The translations under genes were made by a program, and so were the position numbers. Below the pieces are notes generated by a model. That model searched no databases, was not told the DNA's origin, and worked only from the letters and a program-made list of their open reading frames with translations. DNA of 64,000 nt from Klebsormidium nitens (Eukaryota > Streptophyta > Klebsormidiophyceae > Klebsormidiales > Klebsormidiaceae), in contig DF237209.1 in the NCBI GenBank assembly GCA_000708835.1, positions 56,268 to 120,267 on the forward strand, in the 5' to 3' direction. Position 1 is the stretch's first letter. Every line of letters starts with the position of its first letter. Shown one piece after another: positions 26,160-37,300 of this stretch.

Positions 26160-29100
26160 TCTGGCCTATATAGGCCCTCTTTAGCGTCAAAAAGAAGCTG
26201 TTGCGTGTACTTTACAACTTTTACAGGAGTACTCGCCGTGCATACGAAACGATGATAGTATATGCGATCTGATCCGCGTCAACGACCAGGATTTGGCAGT
26301 GAGGAGGCTTCTTATGGGCTGTTGGAAGCAGCTCACTTGCATGTCACCCTGGCCCCCGGCCGGATGCCATCGTTCAACTGGCGCGTTCTGCTGGCACTAT
26401 TCTCGGCTCAGACTTAACGATCAGGCCGCAAAGACTGAAGAGTCTAGCCCTTTGTGGACGAAGTTCGTTACGTGAAACCTTTATGTTCTGGTCGTTTATG
26501 TTCTTGATAAGGCTGGTGGCTCCTAAGGATTTGCGGTTGGTCCTGATCTCTATCTCTTACCGTGGCTGCAAGACCGGAGCGTACGTCCGGGTCTGAATGC
26601 CTTAGTAGCAACAGAAAGCGCAAGGACCGCTTTGCTCGGAAAATAATATCTTATCCAGCGCCGCCCAATTACAGCCCCGCGCGAATCGCTCCTATAACGT
26701 TGTGGCGATGAGGAATGTTCCTGGGCTCAGGTCTGGCCCAAACGTAGCCGTGGATTCTTTCATCCTGACGCCACCTAAGCATTTATGATTTTGTTTCAAA
26801 TGAAATTTGGGGGCCAGCTACGCTCGGGCTGGGCACGACATCGTCCTGCCAACAATGTTCTCTCGTTGGGTTCAAAGTTTCTTTGACAAAACCGTGTTGG
26901 TGTCACATGTTTTCCGGGTTGAGGACACGACAAGTTCTGGCTTCTGAGTGCTTAGCTTGGTGACGAAAAGGATGTAGATGATCGCACCAGCACTAAAGGC
27001 GATCCAAGTCGTTCCTCACCACATCTTCGAAGCCAGTTGATGCATTATGCAATCATCGCTCTTTATTGGTGCGTTTCGCTAGAGCGCACGTCATCTGCTT
27101 GAAGGTTCATGTGGCGGCTTTGAATCGTGCAGCTTTTTCGGTGGGCTTGAGTCGAAGGAAACAACCGTCAAGTTATCGTCAAGCGCCTGTTCTGTAAAAT
27201 TTCCAACCTTGCTTGGTAATGAGGCACTCTAGCGTGGCTGATTCAGGCAATCCGGTCCTACTGATTTGATGCCATCCACGAAGATGTCTTTGCCTTGGCG
27301 TCTTACATATTCCCTGACATACGTCCACAATTTATGCAGCCTTTGTGCACCCTTATGTAAAGGTCACGCCGTTGTATGTTCTTTCTGGAAGTATCCGAAA
27401 GTCCTATGATTACTTGTACTGCCTCCGGTCGCAATAGGCCCAGAGCTGCCTGTTTAAGTTACTATCCGGCAGTACTTCTTCTAATTGATCGCTGACTGCT
27501 TTTCCGTTTCGTCCTGATTGCAACTAGGTAGAGATGGGCCTCCTTGTACAAAAGAGCCTCAGGCAGCTTCCTGCTGAGAGAAAGCTCTGAGTGCGCTGTA
27601 CTGCGATAGGACTCGCAAGAGACACTATCTATGACTTTGCTGCCGAAGCTGCGTTTCGGCGCGCATCCGAGTCGCCTCGCATCGCCACTCTGTTGGGACT
27701 GCGTTCCCCGTTTTGGAGACTCTCTTCGTTCCTGCTAAGGTCGGTAAACTTGTCCAGCCTTTTTCTCGTTTGAAGCAGGACCTGATGCCCGACACAGACC
27801 GAGATGTTGGTCTTCTCTCAGCATCTTTGCGATCAATGAAGTCAAGATCGTTGCAATGACCGGATTCACAGTGGGCTCGTTGCTCATCGCGTTCATTGTC
27901 TCACTGAGAATGACGTCGCGTCTGCTTCAAAGTACTCGATGACGTGAAGACCAGCCTTGGGCCGCTCCTGTTGCCTGCCGCATTAAGTTCAATTTCTACT
28001 AAGTCATATCGGTTCTGCAAAACGGAAAATCGCAACGGGTCCGCATTCGCTCAAGTATGAGGATTCGGCGGTGGCGAATTGCTTGACGTGGTCGAACATG
28101 GTGTGGAGATTAGGGCTTTTGTGTTAAAAACGTCCTGGTTTCCAACTTTTCAACTTGCTAGCTTTTCTTGCTAGCTTGGTGCAGGAGGTCTTACTGGGCT
28201 TTGGAAATCTGCATGTCTTAGATACGGGACCAGCTTCCCCAAGCGTCCGTCGGTTACAACAAAATGCTATTGGTGGGGAGGGGCCCTAGCAGCTGTTTGG
28301 CTGGTTGCGTATCCACGCTTTTCTGGTCGCGCCCATCATAACAAGACTGAATTCGCTCATTCGAATGATCTCTGACGAGACGTGGGAAAATCTACGGATC
28401 GGCCGCTTTTTCTTCTCGCTAACCATGCACGTTACGCGCACCTACAGAGATGGTCATGAATTGCCTTTTCGACTTGTCTGCAAGATTAATTGTAGTCGAC
28501 AAAACGGCCGAACGCTTCATGCGGCTTGCTTGCTTCCAGATCAGCCGTTCGATCGAGAGGCTGTCTTTATACCAGTTGATGCAGTGTCCAGGTCCCTCAA
28601 AACGCTTGCACTTTAATCTACAAGTACAAGAAAGGAGACAGGTGCTGAGATAGGGTTGAACGGAACCCAGTGGCAATGACCGATTGAACCGTCTCTTTGG
28701 GCCATCTCGTCTTGGCTCACTGGCTGCTGATGAAATAGTCGGATGTCACAGGTTTCCATTGAAGTGCCGTTCGGATTCAGCAGTCTGTCGCTTTCAATGT
28801 AAAGCCGCCGTTTCCTCCATGCAAAGACTGTCTATGTGGCTACTGGCCTTTGGGCGAGTGCTCATGGCTCAGTATCGTAACTTCCTTTTTCACGAAGTAA
28901 TTTTACTCTTCCCGCCTTCTTTCCCGCGAGCTTTTCTTAAGCAGGCCTTGAACACGGTTCTACTTTCACGTCCTGTCCATATCGACACTAGGGCTCTTTT
29001 CTAGTTTGCCATTGATTGAAAGATTGTGAGACCAACATTGCTCAATTGAGGTTTTTGGGCAGTGAAGAACTTCCGCCGTGAGCTCGTTGCTCACCCACGC

Positions 29101-29215
29101 TAGGACACTATTTCCGACGCTCTCCAACGCCGCTTGCGCCGCTTCCTCAAACCTGCTCACATGTTTTAGCGCACGAACCTCAACCCTCTCTTGTTCTCTG
29201 CCGCCATTCGTACGC
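26160..29215 (+). repeat. Diverged interspersed repeat, copy B
   Basis: Aligns with copy A by ordered anchors: CCGTGCATACGAAACGATGA at 26237, GGAAGCAGCTCACTTG at 26325, ACGATCAGGCCGCAAAGACT at 26416, GACGCCACCTAAGCA at 26766, GGACCTGATGCCCGACA at 27779, GGGCCCTAGCAG at 28281, GACAGGTGCTGAGATAGGGTT at 28638 and GCCGCTTCCTCAAACCTGCT near 29138. It is heavily diverged from A and lacks about 1 kb that A has. There are no terminal inverted repeats or coding frames that would give a class. Confidence 0.65.
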
Positions 29216-29559
29216 TATTTTAAGCATTATCATCAGAAATTCTGTCGGCTGGGCTTCGTCCCGAGCCAAGAAGTATGGAGTGATTGATGCCGCCGACCAT
29301 AGACCATCCAAATTTATGCTCGGTACTCGTCATTGTGACTTGGGATCCTTGCCGGCTCCACTTTCAAACGCCAGCATGTGGAAGGCTTATCTCATCCACT
29401 TCGCTTCGTGACTTTCTCTAAAATGAAGCAGCTGCCCAACAACTCTCTTTTGCTTCATTATTCTAAATACCCACCGGCGGATCCCACACCGGATGATGCA
29501 TATCAAAAAAAATGTTAGAAAGTTCACCGCCGCAAGAATCGCTGTCACGGGCCGTTTCG

Positions 29560-30290
29560 ATGTCTTCCGTGAGGCCCGGGCGCTCAACGGTAGAACGGCC
29601 ACCTTAAGCAGCTGCAACGCTTTCGGACTCAGGTGCGAGCTTGCGCGGTCTCACGGACAAGCGCTGCCGACTCGAGCGCACCAGGTTTGCCCTACGCTCG
29701 AATGGGCACCGATTGCGCTCGCACGCGCGCCACTTTGCTAGGCTGGACGGACGGCTAAACACTCAGGCACAGGAAAAGGGGCGCTCGCTCGTGCACTTGG
29801 CTTCTGAAGGTCCGGCCGCGCAAGTGCGGGTTGCTCGGAAGCAAGAAAGTGCGGACCCTTGTCGAGCAGGCGTTGTTCCGGCACAGAAAGTGGCAGGCTG
29901 TGGCGATTCTGCGAGACGGGCGGGCAGGTTTTGAAGGGGCGCGGCAAGGGGGCGCGGCGAGGGGATCGAACGCGCGCTCGCGCGCCGCGGAGTGCACATC
30001 TCACGCTGCACGTTGAGGATTCCGAAGGGGATACGCGGAGGAGCACGCGCGGTGGAGCGGGCTTGTGGGGGCGCATGCAGCGCGTGGTGCTTGCTGAATC
30101 CGGTGTGGATTGAGCATCTCACACGGGGTTTGAGGATTCCTGAGGAGATGATGGTCACGAGAGCACGCGTGGTGAGCTCCTGGAGGACGTACGCGCTCGC
30201 GCGGCCCGCGCGCTCAACCTGGCAGAGGGCCCGTGATTGGCGAGAGAAGTGGCGAACAGCGGAAGGTGATGCGCGCTGACTGCGTTTGTG
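29560..30290. other. GC-rich patch with imperfect tandem repeat
   Basis: Composition jumps to strongly GC-rich with many CG dinucleotides, unlike the flanks, and open frames appear in several phases as expected from composition alone. An imperfect duplication is visible: CATCTCACGCTGCACGTTGAGGATTCCG-type sequence from 29997 recurs at about 30115, each ending in GCACGCG(C/T)GGTG. No product was recognised; it may be a CpG-rich remnant of a gene or element. Confidence 0.4.
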
Positions 30291-30713
30291 AAACTGAGGT
30301 GGAAGTCAAGTTGGACGTCCAAGTATTTAAGCTTTGATAAAGTGCTAGCAGAGTGTCTGTATACCCTTCAATTGGCTGTCGTCATCAACATGCTGATCCT
30401 ATGCCTAGATATCAGCGACGATGTTTGAGAGCGAATTGTTCAAGGCACAACCGCCGCGCTTTTTTTCAGCACGGGCGGCCTATCACAAAGTGGGCTAGCG
30501 CCTCTGAGCTATCATACGTGCAAGAGTGCAGTATGCATGTTCATGTTGAACCGTCACGATGTCGTCTCCCACGAAAAAACTGTATGAGTCCGTTTGCATG
30601 TGGACCAGCCGCTGGTACGCGGCGTACTGGCATCACGTACGTACGGTCTTCGAACGACTGCTTGGCGCTCGCTGCGCGTTCCCAACAGGCGGCCGCCCAA
30701 AGGATTCGCTCAT

Positions 30714-30886
30714 AAAGGCTGGCTGGCGGGCTCGCGGCGGCCTTTTATGCATCTCGTATAAGCTCGTGGCAGACCGCAACAAAAGCTCATGTCAAGGGAT
30801 CATATGCTGCGGGCGCGATATCGCGCCCGCATCATCGACAACAAACATAAAAAAGCGCCGCCGCGAGCCCGCTGCAGCCAGCCTTT
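30714..30886. repeat. Imperfect inverted repeat (fold-back) with internal perfect palindrome
   Basis: The left arm at 30714-30750 (AAAGGCTGGCTGGCGGGCTC followed by GCGGCGGCC and TTTTATG) is matched in reverse complement by 30846-30886, with few mismatches. Between the arms, 30809-30830 is a perfect 22-bp palindrome built on GGGCGCGATATCGCGCCC. The whole could fold into a large hairpin. No coding sequence lies inside, and it may be a MITE or fold-back remnant. Confidence 0.75.
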
Positions 30887-31544
30887 CACTGTTAGCGGCA
30901 TCGATCTGTCATGTGATCACGCGTTCTTGAGCAGCACATAAAACTTATGAAGCATAGATTATAGCCAGTCCGCCATGCCAGCATTCTGACAAAAGTAATC
31001 AAAACAAATATGTCCATGCCATGATCTGTGCATCGTAATTGTGTGAAATTACTGCGAAACTTGTTCACGGACGACGGTTCTGCATTGCATCCTCATGCTC
31101 AGACGGTCGGATCCGGATGCGAAGCGTGGCCACATGCATGCATATAAAGTAGGCGAAGCCCTCGGAATTGAAATTGTTATGCAAAAGTCCGAGTCCTGTC
31201 TGAACGACTTCAACTTAACGGTGGACACCGTGACTCGGGCCTAGTCCGGGTCGAAACGACTGAATTAACGGCATGGATGGTACTCGAGGGCCTGGGTTGA
31301 TACAGCTCAATCAGAATGAGGTCAGACGGTCAAGACCCGTCGCGGGCAATGAACAATTTGTATCTATGTGAAGTTCAGCAACACTGGAGCCGGGGCGAGG
31401 CCCCCTCCGGCTGATCCATTTGTTTGTACGCCGTTACAAGTGATTCAATCTCAACAAATGCTTTCCTGTACAACAAAGGACACTAGACCGGCTCACTAAA
31501 CGACGTCTCTTTAAACGACATCCCCTCGGCGCAACCAAGAAGAA

Positions 31545-33782
31545 CTACTTTGGCCAGCTGCCGATCTCAATACCGTTTCCTGCAGATCGGAGAGAAATAA
31601 CATATTAGCTAGTTGTCAAAACTGCAATCTAGTGCCAGGCAGCTCACACTAAATGTGGTGAAACGGACAGTTGAGACTGTGGGGGAATACAGAGACGTGG
31701 ACCCATGAAGATGCAATCTTTCTAAGATTGACCATCTTTCACGGCTGGTTATCTTGTTGACCGCAAAGATGGCCCTATCAAAATAGCCAGCCGACTTCCT
31801 TTTCGCCACATCACTGAGTAGACGCAACTCTATTTCCTTCAGAGTCCAAACTGCCATACCCAAAGCCATACTCAAAGCGAACGCCAAGGTCTATGCCCGA
31901 CAGCAGAACCACGAGTGGCGCTCGGTAAAGAGCTTCCAGAACATGCGCCGACCGAATGCCGCACCCTCTTCGCCCACGTCTTTACATAGGAGGCCAGATA
32001 CTCAAGCATCCAACAACTGCACTTGTCGCAGATCAGGCTATGCAAGTGACAGCCAATAGCGGTTTCCAGAACGTACCGTCAGGGTCGAAGAAGAATGCCT
32101 GCTTGATCGTGTGCCCCTGCTGATCCTTTTCGAAGACGTCGAAGCCCTTTTCCTGCAACCGAACCCGCTTTGGCAGCGTCAGAGAAGATTACCTGGCTCG
32201 TTAGTCAGTCGCATTCCCTGCCCACCTCGCAAAAACGCTTGTTTCAAGTCGAAGAAACTTATATAATGAGCCCGTTGATTCATCCAGCTCGGGACAGAAA
32301 ACGACAGGTGCTGTGGCACTTCGTCACCGAGCAACAAACGTCGTATCAACAGCTCCACCGCGCTCCGCAGATGTCAACGAGGGCAGTAGTAGGTCGATTA
32401 AGAAACAGCTTGCCTTGAGCGACTTGACGGCCGCGTCGTAGTCAGACACCCGGAATGAGAGGTGGTGGCCCCGTGGAAGGGCGCTCGGATCCTTCCTGCA
32501 GGGATGGAAACGAATTGAGAAACAATTGATTGTAATGAGGGTCAAAGTGCAACTCCGTCACATTTACAACCCGGTTCTCGACCCATCCACCAACTGAGGT
32601 AGCAGACAACTGAGGTGTTCGAGAATCCTCTCTGATCAGCAGGGCGCAAATGAAGAAAGACTCATCTCATATAGATCCTCCAGGAGGGAGTATCCCTTCA
32701 GAGAAGAATCGTAGATGCTTACGGCACCGAAGACACAAGTCCACTGCGGAACGAATGTTTGATTGGTCAACTTAGACCCTCGAGTGTCCCCAAATATCGA
32801 GCGCAATGGGCTTGAATCTCAAAGTTGGTCCTTTGCTGACCTTTCAGCCCAAACAGAAGGAGGACGTTGCGATGGGCCCCTTGCAGAGTTGACAAGATGC
32901 TGTCCGCATTTTGGATTGCATCGCGATTCGGTCAGTTCCGGAGTAAGCCTGTGCATCAATTGATTCTCACCGCGAGTCGGGGCCTGCGTTCAAGGGAGAC
33001 TCGGGCAGCTTGGAGTCGGGGTTGCGCTGAATGATGTGTATCTGCTGGCTGGGGGGGAACTCCAACCACGCGACTTGAAAAGGGCCAAAGGTGGGCGTAT
33101 CCATCCTCTTGAACCCAAGGATCTGCGAACAAGAAGGACAGAGCTCCTCCGGAATGTGAGGTCTTATACTTGAGCTCCAACTTGAAAAGCAAAGCTCGGT
33201 TCTGCTTCTCAGCTCTGACGGCCAGTGGTTTCACTGCCAAAAGGCTTTTGCCAAGCGAACTACCAAGTGCTGCGCCGATACAGTATTTGCCGAAAGGATT
33301 TCCACAGAGGTGAGCTGTTCTGTGTAAGCTAAACTGAACAAGGAAGACTCCAAACTTTGCACGCATAGAAGCCAGCTTCTCTGTTCGTTTCAGCAGCACC
33401 GAAGCCACCGAATTAAGACTACACCCAATCACAACTTGTAATCAAGAGGCGCAGCTGAAGCTTAGATGAAAGCAGCTGCCCCTCCCTCGAGATGACTCTG
33501 AGCAACATACGATCAGAACCTGCCAGCATATCTCCAGACTGATCCTGATAACTATTACATGCTCGGTTGCGCGTGTCCTAACGGTGATTTGTCCCTAGTT
33601 TCTCCTTGCCTATGACTGGGCCGAATGCAATCAACAGGTCTGCATGCAGGCAATATCAGACTGACAACCTAGAAGCTGGAGAGATGACCACCCACCTCAG
33701 TGTAAAACGCAACCAGTCTGTCGACGTTGTCAGTCTCCCTCGCAATGTGCACCAGCTCCACCCCGGGAATTGGACCACCCAT
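31545..33782 (-). CDS. VOC superfamily (glyoxalase I-like) protein, single domain
   Basis: Small metal-binding enzyme of the vicinal oxygen chelate superfamily; substrate unknown. Five exons on the minus strand: 33782..33696, 33122..32971, 32495..32414, 32152..32077 and 31579..31545. All phases fit (0, 2, 0, 1) and give a 143-residue protein, the size of one VOC domain. Conserved features: VELVHIARE with H12 as a candidate metal ligand, FYTEILGFKR, WLEFPPSQQIHIIQRN, GHHLSFRVSDYDAAVKSLK, FFFDPDGNGIEIG with its glutamate ligand, and the stop right after GSWPK. The third intron uses a GC donor (AAG|GCAAGC), a known minor class. Plant members are usually called lactoylglutathione lyase or glyoxalase family proteins, but true glyoxalase I activity cannot be claimed from one short domain. 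It is divergent from the Dabb gene. Confidence 0.92.
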
Positions 33783-34315
33783 CGCTGCGTAGAAAAACGC
33801 CTTGCACCTTTGGCTGGCTTGTTGGAGATATTTCTTAGGTGCCAGATGAGAAAATGCAATGTACCGCAGGCCCGCTCAAAAGCCAAGATGCGCCAAAACT
33901 TGCGCCTGAGCTGGGTATGAACGGGTTTGAAGGCAAATTAAAAGAAAAGTGGCACCAGTTACGAGGGCGAATCGGTGGCTGACACGTGGCAGGCCGGAGG
34001 TTAGGAGGTTAGAAGAAAGCGGTTGATCTTGACCGTCAGTAGATTCTGAGGTGATCGCTCACCGTTGGATAAGCATGCCCTGTTCCCATCGCCGGCATGA
34101 TGCATCATTGACTGCATTCCTCGGCCAACTCTGCTCTCGTTTCAGGGGGACGTCTGTTCTTCCGCACACCTCAGACAAATCAGGTACCCGCAATGGCATT
34201 GCCCTCAGGACTGTGATTGTTGATCCGCAGCCACTTTTGAGGCCTTCAGGCGGAGTGCTGCGGGACATCAGAGACAGCGTGCTTCAGGCGCTTGGGATTG
34301 TTGGGGAGCAAACCA
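33783..34315. promoter_or_regulatory. Shared intergenic region of divergent VOC and Dabb genes
   Basis: 533 bp lie between the two start codons, so promoters and leaders of both genes must share it. I saw no telo-box or clear TATA box. Confidence 0.45.
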
Positions 34316-37300
34316 ATGGCGGCTTCCATGAGCAGGTTCGCTCCTTTGAGCGGTGCCACACAGATCCGCAGCATTGTCTCTGAACCTCAAGCAAGATCAA
34401 AATGCACGTCAAGCTTCTTACAAATTGACGGTGTTTGCAATCTGCCAGCATTGCAAGCGTCCCACTCCCCAGGACAGCGTCACAAACGATCGGCGCTAAG
34501 AGCGAAGTCACAAGCGGGGCCACGAGCCGATTGGAGAGCAGAAACCAAACGCAGAAGCCACATCTGTCACCAATGTCACCAGTCATGCGCCCAGAGTAAG
34601 TTGTGGAGTACTCTTTCAAGTAGAAAGATTGCCGTTGATGAATCAGTCCTGCAAACAAAAAGCGGGCTTACTGAATGTCTTACTTTGACGTCAAGGGTGT
34701 GATGTTTCTGGCGCCTCCTTGCATCTTGTAAGGCTGAACACTTCTTTAGCATGAGAGGCAGATGGTACAATTGCTGGACCTGCCTCTTTCAGACACCCAC
34801 CTGGTCTTGAACACGTTAATTAGTGAGCAAATCCGTTGACTGCACAACAGCTTGATCTGCTCACTCCACCACCCCTTTGATCTTTAGTCATCTGATTCTC
34901 TCTTGTCTGAATCCTCAAAAGTTCTCTGCGAAGATACAGCAAAGACATTTTGGAGGGCTTCTTATACCTCAAGGGCTTCTTATAGGAGCAATCCTTCCAC
35001 GCCACCTTCACAACTTTTCACAGGCTTATGTGTGATAACGGAGCCCAACATTGCACCGCAGCTCAGTTTGGAACCGCCAGAGGCTATCGAAGATCCGCCG
35101 CTTTCACGACCAGGGCCAGTGCAGACGGGGCTGAAGGAGGGCCGACGTGGGATCCACCTGGTGGCAAAAGGTACCACTCTGTGCCCTTGACAGCTTGAGT
35201 GTTGGCAGGACAGATCTCGCCAGTGCCCCCGGGGACTCATGCCTCAGAGACACCTTAATGATGAGCTGGACAAGTTTGGAGAGATCACCACGTTGCCGTC
35301 ATGGTTCTGGAATGGCTCACCAGGAGGAAGGGTTTTCGGATGTTCCCCAGGGTATGCTTCACAGTTTCGTCTGGCGAGAGTTATTAAAGGGCAACATGAT
35401 CCAACTTTCTTACTGTCCGAAGCAGTACTGCTCAGTTGGACCATAAGCCACGATTGTAAGCTTGATGCCTTACGTTTCCCTGAGATACACACCAAAAGCT
35501 TATCCTAATCAACGTTAAAAGAACGTCGGATGTTAGCCCTTTCTTTGAGTCTGCAGGAAGGTGGTCGAGCATGTGACGCTGTACCAGATGCGGGGGGACC
35601 TGACAGAGGAGGCGGAGAAGGAGATGCTGGACCACCTCTGGTCGCTGCAGTACAAGTTTCGGGAAATGCTGGCGACCTCTGTAGGTAAGCCAAGCTTATA
35701 TGACAAGGAACAACTTTTATTGGCTAGCCCAAAGGTTTGAGCGCACGTTGCTGGGAGCATTTGCTACAGGCACTTGAGACTGGCTGGGTAGGGAGCTTAG
35801 GGCAGTGTTAAAAGAGTAATGCTTCGTTTACTTTGAGTTTCTGTGCCATCCAGAGTGCACATTCACGTTCTTACAGACTGCAAAGCTCGAAGCCAGCATC
35901 TGCCAACTTCCAAGCAGGAGACCCTATGCCAAGTTCCCAGTGAGAGACCCTGAAGGGCAGATCGACATCCAAGGACAAGTTAGGTGCAGCTTCTCAATCA
36001 AGAGGTATACTGAAAACGTCGGAGCTACCTATTGTGCTCGAGACTTGCTTTTCTGTCCTGCCTGTTTGAGAGATTCTGCGGGTTGCTGTGTTGGCCAGAG
36101 CCCACCACAGTGTCTCCGCAGACTGGCCTCTTATCCGCCTAAACTTTCTTTTCGGCCCCATGCTTGACGCCGGGGTCTGAGCTGATTGGTTGCTTCTCGT
36201 CCTAAATCCAGGCCGTATCTACTCAAAGCGGTCGGGTGGCTTCACCCACGCGCTCTATGCGCGCTTTCCAAATATGGAGTCCGCTGAGAATTATGAGTAC
36301 AGCCCTGCCAGCCTAGCCGTGTTGCAAAGTTACGTACAGCCCTTGTGCGAGGTAGGTGACGTCATGCCTCATGTCGTCATCACTGATGCTGTTAATTGCT
36401 CCCATGTTGGCTCCGTCGCTGTACCTTGTTTGTGTGATATTTGTTGATTGGTGTCGTTGTTTCCTTTCGATAGGTGATTTGACAGGTGATCCAGGACGTG
36501 GGTGCAGCTTATGTCCGAAAAAGCGTTTGCGAAGCCTATTCTGGGCATCGTGAGAAGGTTACGAGCTTGTCTGTTCTATCTCACCGCTTTTACATCAGTT
36601 GATAAAATAATGGGATTGGGCTGCAACAAAAGATTGGGCGCAGGAAGCTTCATATGGAATTGCGTATTCAGAATCTCTCTTCTGGTCTCCCTAGCTCCGC
36701 CATATGTAACCTTCTTCCAGATACTAGGCACGTGCCGCAGCCCGCCACTATGTCCTTTTCTCGAGGCTCATCATCAGTCTCAACCCGTCTAAATCATTAC
36801 ACTCTCCCTAACAGGATTCTTTGTCCGTGAGCTTCGAAGCGAACGTGGAGAACGACGTGGAAGCTATTTTCCGACGAGGCGACGTAAGTTCCTTCATTCT
36901 GTCATGTCCGTTCGAGTAAGAACCAAGGGAAAGGCGATCTGTGACCTACCTCCATAGGCGAAGGGGTCCAGAAGAGCACGGAGTAAGTCAAAGGTTCTCG
37001 GGCCAGCTTTGCTCGTCAGGGAGAGGGGCCATAGGGAAGTCGGATGTTTTCGACCAGGATTCCGGGGCTATTTCGAGACACCTCTTAAAGCCTTCTCGTT
37101 GTTCAACCAAAAGCATCAAACATCTTCCGACGTATGGATCTGAGCGAACCAAAGATTATGGCTGCCCCGTAATCACGGCACGTGGCCCTAACGAGCAAGC
37201 CCGACATTAACACACCTGCTCACCTAATGCCAGAAGGGCACCCCTCACTCGACGCCCAGGCGAACACCAACGCATTGTTCAGTCACCAGATCCTCCTCCT

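Larger units (their letters stand above)
15530..31544. other. 16-kb convergent gene-free region rich in decayed repeats
   Basis: This is the gap between the 3' ends of the MAEA and VOC genes. No gene could be supported. The longest open frames (for example 20658-21299 and 25342-25980, about 210 codons) show no motifs, no splice partners and no conserved domain. Much of 15.9-29.2 kb consists of diverged copies of one repeat (separate entries). A GC-rich patch and an inverted repeat follow. I saw nothing identifiable at about 23.2-26.1 kb or 30.9-31.5 kb. Confidence 0.6.

Noticed and set aside
18290-29215. Pair of long terminal repeats of a retrotransposon (copies A and B)
   Set aside because: The copies are 3-4 kb, highly diverged and differ by 1-kb indels. 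No gag/pol remains or primer-binding site were seen between them, and a third copy lies outside.
29738-30158. Several overlapping open frames on both strands
   Set aside because: They coincide with a GC-rich patch, where stop codons are rare in every frame. No domain is seen in any of them.
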